Origin: Acinetobacter tibetensis
GTDB taxonomy: Bacteria; Pseudomonadota; Gammaproteobacteria; Pseudomonadales; Moraxellaceae
Direction of reading: 5' to 3'
DNA length: 64,000 nucleotides
NCBI RefSeq assembly: GCF_023824315.1
Contig: NZ_CP098732.1
Location: 2,728,001 to 2,792,000, forward strand
This document shows, piece after piece, positions 9,023-18,389 of the stretch. Within the stretch, counting starts at the first letter, position 1. Each line of letters starts with the position of its first letter. A program made the position numbers and the translations under genes. The notes under the pieces were generated by a model, which was not told the origin of the DNA, ran no database searches, and worked only from the letters and a program-made list of their open reading frames with translations.

Positions 9023-9454
9023 TTAGCTCTGTGCAAGCAAGGACATTTGCATATCAATATGTGGAATCCCACAATCTATATACGCTTCTCCATGCGCTTG
9101 AAAGCCTAAATTTTGGTAAAAAGACATGGCATGCACCTGAGAGGAAAGCTGCAATAAAGGACGTTGCTGCTGCTGCGCTTGCTGAATAATTTGCAACATC
9201 AAAAGCTTGCCAATCCCTTGTCCACGATGCGATGCCAATACGGCAACACGCCCAATACTGTGATTTGGCAATAAGCGTGCTGTCGCAATGGCATGTTCCC
9301 CATCAAATACCACAAAATGCTGGGAAACCTCATCCTGTGCATCCCACTCATCTGCCGCAGCAATATGTTGTTCCTGAATAAACACTTGCTCACGAATGGG
9401 CTTTGCATCTGTTTGCAATTCAACCCAAGTCCCTGTGTGAATCTGTAGTGTCAT
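9023..9454 (-). CDS. GNAT family N-acetyltransferase (ElaA-like)
   Basis: 143 residues from the ATG at 9452-9454, which has AAGGA 7 bases upstream; a longer frame to 9487 lacks a ribosome site. The acetyl-CoA-binding loop RGQGIGKLL follows the strand GRVAVLASH, and the C-terminal SFYQNLGFQAHGEAYIDCGIPHIDM is the usual GNAT ending. The proportions and the early REQVFIQEQ segment resemble the ElaA group. The substrate is unknown. It is downstream of the methyltransferase gene on the same strand with a 33-base gap. Confidence 0.85.
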   Translation of the reverse strand: MTLQIHTGTWVELQTDAKPIREQVFIQEQHIAAADEWDAQDEVSQHFVVFDGEHAIATARLLPNHSIGRVAVLASHRGQGIGKLLMLQIIQQAQQQQRPLLQLSSQVHAMSFYQNLGFQAHGEAYIDCGIPHIDMQMSLLAQS

Positions 9455-9481
9455 GTCGAATTCCTTTTGAATCTTGCTACT

Positions 9482-9502
9482 TAGCACTTAGCACTTAGCA
9501 CC
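9482..9502. repeat. Three tandem copies of a 7-base unit at a gene end
   Basis: On the minus strand GCTAAGT occurs three times in a row, covering the last codons and the stop of the methyltransferase. Each unit contains a TAA, so slippage would only shift the C-terminal end by a few residues. Confidence 0.7.
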
Positions 9503-10711
9503 AATATCACGTTGATCCCATTGGTTATTGAGCAATAATTCCAAGGAATGTTTTTGAATGCCATACATATTTTTTAAAGCCTCAATTTGCGCCAATACCG
9601 TAGCGTCAGGTGCAACAAAATCGGCACGTTTGGTGGCTAAAATCATCTTATTTTTGCTGGTATGTTCTAAAGCAACAAATTCAAAGACCTTGGTTTCATA
9701 ACCATAGGCTTTTAACAGTAATGCGCGAATGGTATCAGTCAGCATTTCTGCCTGTTGCCCCGCGTGAATACCAAAGTGCAACATCGGCTTCAATACTTCT
9801 GGGCTTTTCAGTTGAGGACGTAATTCCTTATGGCAACACGGCGCACACATAATCATCTGTGCATTTAAGCGAATCCCCGTATGAATAGCAAAATCAGTTG
9901 CCACATCACAAGCATGCAGTGCAATCATCACATCTAAACGTTCAGGCTGATAAGTTCGGACATCACCTTGGAAAAAATCCAGTTGCTTAAAGCTTGAAGC
10001 CTCTGCCACGTGTTGGCAAAACTCTACCATCTTTTCATTCAATTCCACGCCTGTTACAAATGGAACCTGCTGCTGTTTTGCCAAATAATCATATAAAGCA
10101 AAGGTCAAATAGCCTTTACCCGAACCAAAATCAACCACATGCAACGCCTGATCTTGATTTGGAAGTTGCGTCAAAGCCCCCGAAAAAATTTCCACGAATT
10201 TATTAATCTGTTTCCATTTACGCGCCATGCTGGGAATAATCTGGCCTTGAGCATCGGTAATACTTAAATGCTGCAAAAACACACTTTCTTGCTCTACAAA
10301 ACGATGTTTGCTCCGATCATGCGCTTGGGCTGCACGAGCTTCATTTTTTGCCACCGCTGTTTTCTGAGTAATGGTCAGTAAATCTTTTTTCTTGTTGCGC
10401 TTGAGTTGTACATCTTGAGTCGATGCAAACAAATTACCTTGCTTACAACAGGCCAAATGCTCCGCAATGATTTGCATGGCATCTGATATTGGGTAGTTTT
10501 TGGTGACATCTTGGGTTTTATGCCGATATAAAACATTCAAGACAGGTTGCTGTTGTAGCTCAATCAGGCGGAAAGTCATTTTTTCTAACTGTTGCATTTC
10601 CCCCTTGTATTGGCTCAGGATTAAACGCTCAAAACTTTGTGTTTCAAGTGCTTGCTGCACAGCATCGAGAAACTGTTGTTCCTGAGCTGAAGGAGAAGTC
10701 GAGTCAGACAT
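9488..10711 (-). CDS. SAM-dependent methyltransferase (Methyltransf_32-like)
   Basis: 407 residues. The N-terminal ~160 residues are an uncharacterised Gln-rich helical region. The SAM-binding motif I is VVDFGSGKGYLTFAL near residue 195, with GVELN as the acidic motif II. A CAPCCHKELRPQ segment and the C-terminal KNKMILATKRA fit the methyltransferase group found in bacterial and eukaryotic proteins of PF13679 type. The substrate is unknown; RNA is a reasonable guess. It is likely transcribed with the downstream acetyltransferase gene. Confidence 0.82.
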   Translation of the reverse strand: MSDSTSPSAQEQQFLDAVQQALETQSFERLILSQYKGEMQQLEKMTFRLIELQQQPVLNVLYRHKTQDVTKNYPISDAMQIIAEHLACCKQGNLFASTQDVQLKRNKKKDLLTITQKTAVAKNEARAAQAHDRSKHRFVEQESVFLQHLSITDAQGQIIPSMARKWKQINKFVEIFSGALTQLPNQDQALHVVDFGSGKGYLTFALYDYLAKQQQVPFVTGVELNEKMVEFCQHVAEASSFKQLDFFQGDVRTYQPERLDVMIALHACDVATDFAIHTGIRLNAQMIMCAPCCHKELRPQLKSPEVLKPMLHFGIHAGQQAEMLTDTIRALLLKAYGYETKVFEFVALEHTSKNKMILATKRADFVAPDATVLAQIEALKNMYGIQKHSLELLLNNQWDQRDIGAKC

Positions 10712-10813
10712 ACAATAAACCTAATCAAATTTGCGACTAAATTTTAAAGCGTCTTACACGAAAAGCAAAATTGAATTACTATACATTTGTATTTTTAATA
10801 AAAAGCAGCCGCT

Positions 10814-11455
10814 ATGACCGCTCCCCATACGCAAGATTATCATCCAACCGAAGAGCAGTTTAATGTGTGGAGCCATGCGCTCGGCGTAATTCTTGCCTGT
10901 ATCGCCACAATTCTGCTCATCATGAAAGGATCTTACCTCTCTACGGGACAATGGATTGGACTTTGGGTATACGGTTTTAGCATGATTCTGCTGTTTACAG
11001 GTTCAACCCTGTACCACATGGCTCAAACCTACGAAAAACGCTTTTGGCTAAAAAAACTCGATCACACTGCCATTTATTATTTGATTGCTGGGACTTATAC
11101 CCCTTTTCTCTCGATTGCAATTCCTACCGAAAAAGCCCACAACTTACTGATTGCACTTTGGGTGATTGCATTGCTTGGGACACTTTTCAAGTTAATCTTC
11201 ATTCATCGTTTCCAGAAAGTTTCGCTCATTGCCTACTTGGTTATGGGTTGGCTTGCGGTGTTATTAGTCAATGATATGCAACGTTATTTATCATCAGATG
11301 CGCTCTTTTGGCTGGTTTTGGGGGGGCTGGCTTATACAGTCGGAGCATTGTTTTATGCCTTAAAACGGGTAAGATATACCCATGCGATCTGGCATGTATT
11401 TGTACTGATAGGCGCGGGATCACACTTCCTCGCGATCTATCTGTACGTGATTTAA
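10814..11455 (+). CDS. Hemolysin III family membrane protein (PAQR/TrhA type)
   Basis: 213 residues with seven predicted membrane helices. Family markers are the early EEQFNVWSHALG, the TLYHM motif, and the C-terminal HAIWHVFVLIGAGSHFLAIY carrying three spaced His residues. These His and an upstream Asp/Ser are thought to bind zinc in the related PAQR receptors. Members are linked to membrane lipid homeostasis; true haemolytic activity is doubtful. The gene is monocistronic as far as can be seen, divergent from the methyltransferase gene. Confidence 0.88.
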   Translation: MTAPHTQDYHPTEEQFNVWSHALGVILACIATILLIMKGSYLSTGQWIGLWVYGFSMILLFTGSTLYHMAQTYEKRFWLKKLDHTAIYYLIAGTYTPFLSIAIPTEKAHNLLIALWVIALLGTLFKLIFIHRFQKVSLIAYLVMGWLAVLLVNDMQRYLSSDALFWLVLGGLAYTVGALFYALKRVRYTHAIWHVFVLIGAGSHFLAIYLYVI

Positions 11456-11599
11456 TCGACTTCTCTCGCGTTTTAGTGACCCTAAAAGAGTAGATGTGAG
11501 TTCGATTTTCCGTTGTTTTTTTAAGAAATTACGCCTTTTTTAAAAAGATTACGCTTTTAAAACTAAGTTCTTTTAATTTTAGTAAGTGTAAGGTTATCC

Positions 11600-12910
11600 A
11601 TGGCGTCATCAACTACAGCTACAATAGAAGTAGCAACTAATTCAAAATTTCGTGTACTTACCGCTAGTCTGGTGGGTACCACCATCGAATTCTTCGATTT
11701 TTATATCTATGCCACGGCAGCGGTCATTATTTTTCCGCATCTGTTCTTCCCTGCAAGTACAGATCCGATGACCGCCACTATTCAGTCACTGGCGACCTTT
11801 GCGATTGCCTTTATTGCACGCCCGATTGGTGCCGCACTATTTGGTCATTTGGGAGACCGGATCGGTCGTAAAGCCACCTTGGTCGCAGCCTTACTTACCA
11901 TGGGAATTTCCACGGTGTGTATCGGTTTATTACCCACCTATGCCCAAATTGGTATTGTCGCACCTTTACTGCTTGCACTTTGCCGTTTAGGTCAAGGGCT
12001 TGGTTTAGGCGGTGAATGGTCGGGTGCCGTGTTATTGGCAACAGAAAATGCTCCAGAAGGCAAACGCGCTTGGTATGGCATGTTTCCACAGTTGGGTGCA
12101 CCAATTGGTTTTATTTTGGCAACGGGCTCATTCCTAACCTTGGGTGCATTCATGTCTGAACAAGACTTTATGCAGTGGGGATGGCGTATTCCATTTATTT
12201 CCAGTGCAATTTTGGTAATTGTGGGTTTATGGATTCGTCTCCAGCTCCATGAAACACCTGCATTCCAAAAAGTACTCGACAAGCAAAAAGAAGTGAATGT
12301 ACCTTTTAAAGAAGTCATGACCAAGCATTTGCCAATGCTGGTATTGGGTACAATCGCTGCAATCTGTACTTTTGTGGTGTTCTACCTGACAACAGTATTT
12401 GCATTGAACTGGGGAACCACCAAACTTGGCTATTCACGTGCTGAGTTCTTAGAATTACAATTGGTCGCAACACTTTGTTTTGCTGCTTTTATTCCACTTT
12501 CTGCGGTATTGGCAGAAAAATTTGGGCGTAAAACCACCTCGATTGCAGTCTGTGTACTATCAGCATTATTTGGTTTGGTTTTCTCGACCATGCTCGAATC
12601 TGGCAACACCTTTGTGGTGTTCTTATTCTTGTGTACAGGTTTAGCCATTATGGGCTTAACTTATGGTCCCATTGGCACAGTTTTATCTGAGATTTTTCCA
12701 ACTTCAGTTCGCTATACCGGCTCTGCTTTGACTTTTAACTTGGCTGGTATTTTCGGTGCTTCTTTTGCGCCACTGATTGCCACCAAACTCGCAACAACTT
12801 ACGGATTATATGCTGTGGGTTATTATCTCACGGTGGCTTCAATTCTTTCATTGCTGGCATTCCTTGCCATTCGTGAAACTAAAAATGACGATGTAAATAA
12901 TCAAGTTTAA
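11600..12910 (+). CDS. MFS transporter, metabolite:H+ symporter (MHS) family
   Basis: 436 residues with 12 predicted membrane helices. The N-terminus LVGTTIEFFDFYIYATAAVIIF and the loop GHLGDRIGRKATL are hallmarks of the MHS/ProP-like symporters. GQGLGLGGEWSGAVLLATENAP and the late IFPTSVRYTGSALTFNLAGIFG also match. The substrate is likely a carboxylate, osmolyte or aromatic acid; it cannot be decided here. AAGG lies upstream of the ATG, and a strong terminator follows. Confidence 0.92.
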   Translation: MASSTTATIEVATNSKFRVLTASLVGTTIEFFDFYIYATAAVIIFPHLFFPASTDPMTATIQSLATFAIAFIARPIGAALFGHLGDRIGRKATLVAALLTMGISTVCIGLLPTYAQIGIVAPLLLALCRLGQGLGLGGEWSGAVLLATENAPEGKRAWYGMFPQLGAPIGFILATGSFLTLGAFMSEQDFMQWGWRIPFISSAILVIVGLWIRLQLHETPAFQKVLDKQKEVNVPFKEVMTKHLPMLVLGTIAAICTFVVFYLTTVFALNWGTTKLGYSRAEFLELQLVATLCFAAFIPLSAVLAEKFGRKTTSIAVCVLSALFGLVFSTMLESGNTFVVFLFLCTGLAIMGLTYGPIGTVLSEIFPTSVRYTGSALTFNLAGIFGASFAPLIATKLATTYGLYAVGYYLTVASILSLLAFLAIRETKNDDVNNQV

Positions 12911-12943
12911 TCACAATTACACCCGATAAAATCTTAAAACGAT

Positions 12944-12983
12944 AAAAAGCCCTCAAACCTTACAAAGTTTGAGGGCTTTTTTA
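12944..12983. terminator. Bidirectional terminator between MFS gene and phosphoesterase gene
   Basis: Stem AAAAAGCCCTCAAAC / GTTTGAGGGCTTTTT with loop CTTACAAA. A-tract and T-tract on either side serve both convergent genes. Confidence 0.9.
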
Positions 12984-13016
12984 TGCGAATACCAAGATGG
13001 CATCTAAAGCGTTAAA

Positions 13017-14030
13017 TTAAACCAATTCAATAATATCGATGGTGGGCGGAACGCGAAATCGAAATGGAACACCGACCATTCCAGTCCCTACCGTCACAAA
13101 CACATCTGCATGTTCGTGGTTATACAGTCCTTTTTTATGTCCCAGAATAGAGACTTTTTTCATCACATAATTCGTTAACCACGGCAACTCTACTTGTCCA
13201 CCATGGGTATGCCCCGACAACATTAATGGACGATTCGGAAGTTTTGGAACCATATCCACTGTGTCAGGGTTATGAGAGAGAATCACCCAAGGCTTGTCTT
13301 GGGGTAAATCTGGCAGATAACGCATATCGGCTTTTCCTGCCCACAAATCGCCAACCCCGATTAAACGAAATTCTTCAAATTCAACAATCTGCCCCTCAAT
13401 ATCAATCACATCATTCACACTGAGTGCATGACTCAATAAAGCCTGTATCGGCGGACCAGGATATTGCTCATCATGATTACCATAAACTGAATACACAGGT
13501 GCCTGAATTTTTTTTAAGGGTGCCAATTCATCAGCCAAAGCATCTTCAGGTTCATACGTCCAGTCCCCTGCCACCACCACCAAATCTGGCTGCTGCTGAT
13601 TGATTTTCTCCACGATTATTTTTAGCTGTCGCTCATGTCCTGAAAACAAGCCGATATGTAAGTCAGCAACCAAGGCTATTTTCACAGGCTTTTGAATTCG
13701 ATTTCCTACATCCAATTGATATCGTGTGGTTTTGACTTGAACACAATGGGGCTCTACAAAGCGTGCATAAAGTAAAACGATACTCAGCAAGAATACAAAG
13801 CCTGCTTCATGTAACGAATAATAGCCACTCCAGCCGGCATAAAGACTAAATAGTGCCAAAGGCCAGAGTAAATAAGACAAATAAAACGCAAGTAAATGCA
13901 CAAATGCTTTAAATGGATGGATCGTTTCTGTATGTGACTGGCTATGCCATGCCTGTGCAATTGCCCAAAATGCAATCAACACGAAACTTCCATAAAAAAC
14001 GTAAATCATTGAGTCTGTTGTCAATATCAT
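13017..14030 (-). CDS. Membrane-anchored calcineurin-like metallophosphoesterase
   Basis: 337 residues. Three hydrophobic helices fill about the first 95 residues. The catalytic domain has all metallophosphoesterase motifs in order: VADLHIG (DxH), VVAGDW (GD), YGNHDEQ (GNHD), LSHNPD and LSGHTHGGQ (GHTH). The metal-binding set is intact, so it should be active. By architecture it resembles YaeI-type phosphodiesterases facing either membrane side; the substrate may be a lipid head group such as UDP-diacylglucosamine or another phosphodiester. Confidence 0.9.
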   Translation of the reverse strand: MILTTDSMIYVFYGSFVLIAFWAIAQAWHSQSHTETIHPFKAFVHLLAFYLSYLLWPLALFSLYAGWSGYYSLHEAGFVFLLSIVLLYARFVEPHCVQVKTTRYQLDVGNRIQKPVKIALVADLHIGLFSGHERQLKIIVEKINQQQPDLVVVAGDWTYEPEDALADELAPLKKIQAPVYSVYGNHDEQYPGPPIQALLSHALSVNDVIDIEGQIVEFEEFRLIGVGDLWAGKADMRYLPDLPQDKPWVILSHNPDTVDMVPKLPNRPLMLSGHTHGGQVELPWLTNYVMKKVSILGHKKGLYNHEHADVFVTVGTGMVGVPFRFRVPPTIDIIELV

Positions 14031-14166
14031 TACTCACTATACCAATTACTAATTCTCTATTTTTATTTATCTTTTCATAGCTGACAATTATACTCAAACC
14101 AAATCTAGCGATCATAATAGTGTGATGAGTATAATAGACCCGAACAATCACGTCGTGCAGCGTCAG

Positions 14167-15765
14167 ATGTCTGTCGTTAAAAAGAAGACCTCATCCAAGG
14201 CAGTAGTTTTACTTTGTAGTAGTTTATTATTCGGTTTACCTGCTTGCTCGACTCTCCCCCAATATACGCCACAACCCGTCGTCAATTCATTTGATATTGA
14301 CACTTCTCATACATCATTAGCCAAAATTATTGATCCGTTACGTAAACAAAATCCGAATTTAACCGGTTTCCATGTCCTGAGTGACCCGTTGGAGGCTTTG
14401 GCTGCACGGATTCACCTTATTGAGCGTGCCGAAAAAACGTTAGATTTACAATATTATATTTGGGACAACGATAAAATTGGTGCAATCGCTTTGCGTGAGA
14501 TTATTCAGGCGGCTGATCGTGGCGTCAAAGTCCGCCTGCTGATTGATGACAATAACGCAGGCAAAATGGAAGGCATTTATTTAGCACTGGCACAGCACCG
14601 TAATATCGATGTCAAACTCTACAATCCTTATGGTTTCCGTAACTTCCGTGCGATGGATATCTTGCTGGATTTAAAACGTGTCAATCGACGCATGCACAAT
14701 AAGAGCTTTATTGTCGACAACCAGATTGCCCTAATTGGTGGACGTAATATGAGCAATCAATACTATAATGTGAGTGATCATTATCAGTTTTCTGATGTTG
14801 ATGTCATGTTGGTCGGCACGGCTTCAGATGAAATTGCATCATCTTTCAATGAATACTGGAATGATGCTTATGCTTATCCAGTCAATCAAATTGTTGATCC
14901 ACAAAAGTACACCTTACGCTATGAAGGTTTAAAACAACAAGTCAACCAACACTATGCCGATACTACGGTACAAAATTACCTCGATTTAGCCAATCGCTCA
15001 CAAGCTTTTGAGCAATGGTTGGATCATAGTATTCAATTTGACTGGGTCAAAGCCAAAGTCGTGAAAGACTCTCCCAATAAAACACGCGACAAAGCTGCAC
15101 CAGAAGATTATTTAAATCACCAACTCATTTCGTATTTAGAAACGCCGAACTCAAGTTTAGATATTGTTTCCGCTTATTTTGTACCTGAAAAGAAAGGGGC
15201 AGATATTCTCGGAAAAATATCGCAAAAAGGGGTTCAGGTTCGCGTGTTGACCAATTCCTTTATTGCCAATGACGTGGCTTTAGTCCATGCATTTTATGGA
15301 AAATATCGCCAAGACCTTTTAGAAAACGGCGTGCAAATGTATGAGTTTCTGGCAGCCCCTGAACAAGAAAACTGGTATCGCAATACTGAAGAGCTTTCAC
15401 AAAAAGCCAAAATCAGTTTAAGAGGACTCAGCCACTCTAGCTTACATGCCAAAATGTTAGCGATTGATGAAAGCCAAGTATTTATTGGCTCTTTTAATTT
15501 CGATCCACGCTCAGCGTATCTCAATACTGAAATTGGGGTAATTTTAAATAGTCCACCTTTGGCTAAAGCGGTACATGAAACCATGGACCAGAACTTGTCC
15601 AAATATGCCTATAAACTGGTTTTAGATGCCAATAATCAAATTAATTGGCAACTCACGCATCCCAATGGAAATATCAAAACGTACACGACAGAACCTAAAA
15701 TGAAGTGGTGGCACAAAGCTGGGGTTAAGTTTATTTCTTGGTTACCTGTAGAAGGCTTTATGTAA
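14167..15765 (+). CDS. Phospholipase D-family lipoprotein (cardiolipin synthase-like)
   Basis: Read from the ATG at 14167 the product has 532 residues and begins with a good lipoprotein signal (MSVVKKKTSSKAVVLLCSSL, then lipobox FGLPAC with Cys27). Earlier in-frame GTG/ATG codons at 14122/14125 would bury the signal. Two HKD motifs are present: HNKSFIVD near residue 177 and HAKMLAID near residue 427, each followed by an IG-(G/S)-x-N segment. The product should be a phosphatidyltransferase or phospholipase D anchored to the envelope. It is convergent with an acyltransferase gene. Cardiolipin synthases normally carry membrane helices instead of a lipobox, so a distinct substrate is possible. 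Confidence 0.85.
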   Translation: MSVVKKKTSSKAVVLLCSSLLFGLPACSTLPQYTPQPVVNSFDIDTSHTSLAKIIDPLRKQNPNLTGFHVLSDPLEALAARIHLIERAEKTLDLQYYIWDNDKIGAIALREIIQAADRGVKVRLLIDDNNAGKMEGIYLALAQHRNIDVKLYNPYGFRNFRAMDILLDLKRVNRRMHNKSFIVDNQIALIGGRNMSNQYYNVSDHYQFSDVDVMLVGTASDEIASSFNEYWNDAYAYPVNQIVDPQKYTLRYEGLKQQVNQHYADTTVQNYLDLANRSQAFEQWLDHSIQFDWVKAKVVKDSPNKTRDKAAPEDYLNHQLISYLETPNSSLDIVSAYFVPEKKGADILGKISQKGVQVRVLTNSFIANDVALVHAFYGKYRQDLLENGVQMYEFLAAPEQENWYRNTEELSQKAKISLRGLSHSSLHAKMLAIDESQVFIGSFNFDPRSAYLNTEIGVILNSPPLAKAVHETMDQNLSKYAYKLVLDANNQINWQLTHPNGNIKTYTTEPKMKWWHKAGVKFISWLPVEGFM

Positions 15766-15776
15766 TACCTTTGTTT

Positions 15777-15806
15777 CCAACTGTGCTTAAACCAAAGCAC
15801 GGTTGG
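15777..15806. terminator. Convergent hairpin between PLD-family and acyltransferase genes
   Basis: A 12-bp stem CCAACTGTGCTT / AAGCACGGTTGG with one G-U pair and a short loop. It spans the stop codon of the acyltransferase gene. There is no strong T-run, so termination may be inefficient. Confidence 0.55.
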
Positions 15807-16620
15807 ACGTTGCTTGTACCGAATGTAACACTCGTTGATGTAACTGCACTAGACCCACGTTCATTTCACGTTGTACGGTTGCGGTTAAACTTTCGACCGT
15901 GTGCCCTTCAGTATCAATCATCGGTAAAGTTAACAAATGCGCAGTCACTTTCGGCATTTCTAACACTTTTTTAATATGATCAGCAAAAGTGGTTTCACCA
16001 ATAAACGGCGCCACCATATCTAACTCCCCCTGCTGATTCACATAACAAATCACACAGACCTGAACTGGTCGCTGCGCCTCAATGGCTGCCCCCAAAATTC
16101 GCCCATGTACTTTTTTAATCCGTGTGCCATCGGAAGTGGTTGCTTCAGGAAAAAATAACACAGGAATATCTTGTTTAAGGAAGTTGGTAATCTGTTCGCG
16201 AATTTTAATTGAATCCCCCGAACCGCGTTTAATAAACAAAGTTCCGCCCGCTTTTGCCAGTTTTCCAAACACAGGCCATTTTTCAATTTCAGCCTTAGCC
16301 AAAAAGAATACGCGTGCCCCAGAACCTAATACTGCAATATCGAGCCAAGAAATATGATTACTGACCCACAAGGCAGGTTCACGCGGAATCGTACCGTGTA
16401 CTTCAACGTCAAGATTGAATACCTTGCATAATTGACGGCAAAAATACTGAACATAGCGAGTATTATTGGCATTGTTCGGGTCTTTATATAACCCATGACG
16501 GGCAACCAGATAAAATCCTTCCGAAACCACACCTAAGCCCGAACTGAGCTTTCGACCATACAAGAACAGCTTGGAAATTGGATTCAATGAAGACGTTTGA
16601 GTAGCTGAATTTTCTTTCAT
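15787..16620 (-). CDS. 1-acyl-glycerol-3-phosphate acyltransferase family (PlsC-like)
   Basis: 277 residues with the acyltransferase motifs in order: NHISWLD (NHX4D, motif I), GGTLFIKRG (motif II) and FFPEATTSDG (motif III, with Ala for the usual Gly). A hydrophobic segment near residue 20-35 may associate with the inner membrane. It transfers an acyl chain to a lysophospholipid or related lipid. Because other PlsC copies usually exist in the genome, this may be an accessory or ornithine/cardiolipin-remodelling type. Confidence 0.87.
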   Translation of the reverse strand: MKENSATQTSSLNPISKLFLYGRKLSSGLGVVSEGFYLVARHGLYKDPNNANNTRYVQYFCRQLCKVFNLDVEVHGTIPREPALWVSNHISWLDIAVLGSGARVFFLAKAEIEKWPVFGKLAKAGGTLFIKRGSGDSIKIREQITNFLKQDIPVLFFPEATTSDGTRIKKVHGRILGAAIEAQRPVQVCVICYVNQQGELDMVAPFIGETTFADHIKKVLEMPKVTAHLLTLPMIDTEGHTVESLTATVQREMNVGLVQLHQRVLHSVQATSNRALV

Positions 16621-16803
16621 ATATTTTGACTAACCAGCAAAACCTTGTGAGTATTTGATGAACTTTGCTTCATTCTATACGGTTCATTCCCCACATGCAT
16701 TGATTATAAAAACCGAATATGAACATTACAAAATCCAATTTTAATTCAAATGACAACTTCATTATGATGATTTTATAACCACTAAAATAAATAGGTGTAA
16801 CAT

Positions 16804-16941
16804 ATGCGAACCCATACATCACCTCAAAAATCCAAGTCATCTCACCACTGGTTACATATACTACAAGTGATCATCGGCTTTAGTATTCTGTATTTTGCAG
16901 CCATCATTCTGTTTGCAAAATTATTCGCTGCTACGTTATAA
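16804..16941 (+). CDS. Small 45-residue membrane protein
   Basis: The ATG at 16804 opens a 45-codon frame ending with TAA at 16939-16941. The product has a His/Ser/Lys-rich head (MRTHTSPQKSKSSHHW) and one hydrophobic helix of about 22 residues (LQVIIGFSILYFAAIILFAKLF). TAGGTGTAAC precedes the ATG. It is shorter than usual annotation cutoffs. It lies between the acyltransferase and hflX, in the same direction as hflX. Function unknown; short inner-membrane proteins often regulate transporters. Coding is judged from the clean topology and ribosome site only. Confidence 0.6.
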   Translation: MRTHTSPQKSKSSHHWLHILQVIIGFSILYFAAIILFAKLFAATL

Positions 16942-17010
16942 ATCAACGAATCTCAAGCATCCCGGCCCTTTTTCCACTAGAATAGAATTTTAAAGTGGAG
17001 AAATGGCTGA

Positions 17011-18342
17011 GTGGCAAATCTTAAAGGTCATCAAGGTGGTGAACGCATTATTCTGGTCAGTGTTTCTGTGCAAATGCTGGAAAATCTTGATGCCGAAGAA
17101 TTCAATTTGCTGGCTCAATCGGCTGGTGCTGAAATCTTGGCACATATACACGCACAGCGTATTAAACCCGATGCCAAACTTTTTATCGGTTCAGGAAAGG
17201 CCGAAGAAATTGCTGAACTGGTTGCAGAATATGAAGCTGATTTAGTCATTTTTGACCATGCATTAACACCTGCACAAGCCCGTAATCTCGAATACATCCT
17301 CAAATGCCGAGTGGTTGATCGGAATGAATTAATTCTGGATATTTTTGCTCAGCGTGCACGTACCTTTGAAGGTAAGCTACAAGTTGAATTGGCTCAATTA
17401 CAGCACTTATCCTCCCGTTTAATTCGCAGTCGCGGAACACTAGACAGCCAAAAAGGCGGGATCGGTTTGCGTGGTCCTGGTGAAACCCTGCTCGAAACGG
17501 ATCGTCGCTTATTAAAAATTCGCATGGGGCAACTCAAAGCCAAACTCGATAAAGTTCGACAAACCCGTCTACAAGGTCGCGTTGCACGTCAAAAAGCTGC
17601 TGTTCCTACGGTATCCTTGGTTGGGTATACCAATGCAGGCAAATCCACCCTGTTTAATGTCTTGGCCAACAGCGATGTGTATGCGGCTGACCAACTATTT
17701 GCGACCTTAGATCCGACCTTACGTCGACTTTCTTGGGAAGGCATTGGCACCGTAGTCTTGGCAGATACCGTTGGTTTTGTACGAAATCTATCTCATTCTT
17801 TAGTCGAATCATTTAAAGCCACATTAGAAGAAACACTAGAAGCCACCTTGTTGCTGCATGTGATTGATTCGAGTAGTCCAGAAATGTTGGAACAAATTGA
17901 AGCAGTTGAAAAAGTCCTCAAAGAAATTGGGGCTGATGTACCTGTACTTCGCGTTTACAACAAAATTGACCAAAGTGCTGAAGATGCAAAAATTGTGTAT
18001 AGCCAGCCCAACTGCCCAGAACGAGTATATGTCTCAGCCCATACAGGACAAGGCATCGAGTTGTTACAACAAGCGGTACATGAATGTCTGATGGGACAAA
18101 TTCAAAACTTTGAACTGACACTCAAAGCCGCTTATGGCAAATTCCGCACCCAACTCTATACGCTCAATGTGATTCAATCCGAACATTATGATGATGAAGG
18201 CAATCTACAACTGAACGTTAAAATTGCACCTGCAAAATTGGAACAACTGATTCGTCAGGCACATTTACCTCTTGATGAAATTCTGGGAGAGAAAGCGGCC
18301 CTGTTCAAGAGAACGCTAGAGGAATTTGAAATCAAACCTTAA
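17011..18342 (+). CDS. hflX: Ribosome-associated GTPase HflX
   Basis: 443 residues starting at GTG 17011, with GGAG 10 bases upstream. The N-terminal HflX domain includes GSGKAEEIAELV, FDHALTPAQARNLE and RVVDRNELILDIFAQRA. A linker with KGGIGLRGPGETLLETDRRL leads into the G domain: P-loop GYTNAGKST at about residues 205-213, G3 DTVGF and G4 NKID. HflX splits stalled ribosomes under heat or antibiotic stress. In enteric bacteria it follows hfq, but here hfq is not adjacent. Confidence 0.96.
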   Translation: MANLKGHQGGERIILVSVSVQMLENLDAEEFNLLAQSAGAEILAHIHAQRIKPDAKLFIGSGKAEEIAELVAEYEADLVIFDHALTPAQARNLEYILKCRVVDRNELILDIFAQRARTFEGKLQVELAQLQHLSSRLIRSRGTLDSQKGGIGLRGPGETLLETDRRLLKIRMGQLKAKLDKVRQTRLQGRVARQKAAVPTVSLVGYTNAGKSTLFNVLANSDVYAADQLFATLDPTLRRLSWEGIGTVVLADTVGFVRNLSHSLVESFKATLEETLEATLLLHVIDSSSPEMLEQIEAVEKVLKEIGADVPVLRVYNKIDQSAEDAKIVYSQPNCPERVYVSAHTGQGIELLQQAVHECLMGQIQNFELTLKAAYGKFRTQLYTLNVIQSEHYDDEGNLQLNVKIAPAKLEQLIRQAHLPLDEILGEKAALFKRTLEEFEIKP

Positions 18343-18389
18343 ATCGGTTAAAACGTGATAAGTAAAATTTTAAAATGTAATGACAAATC

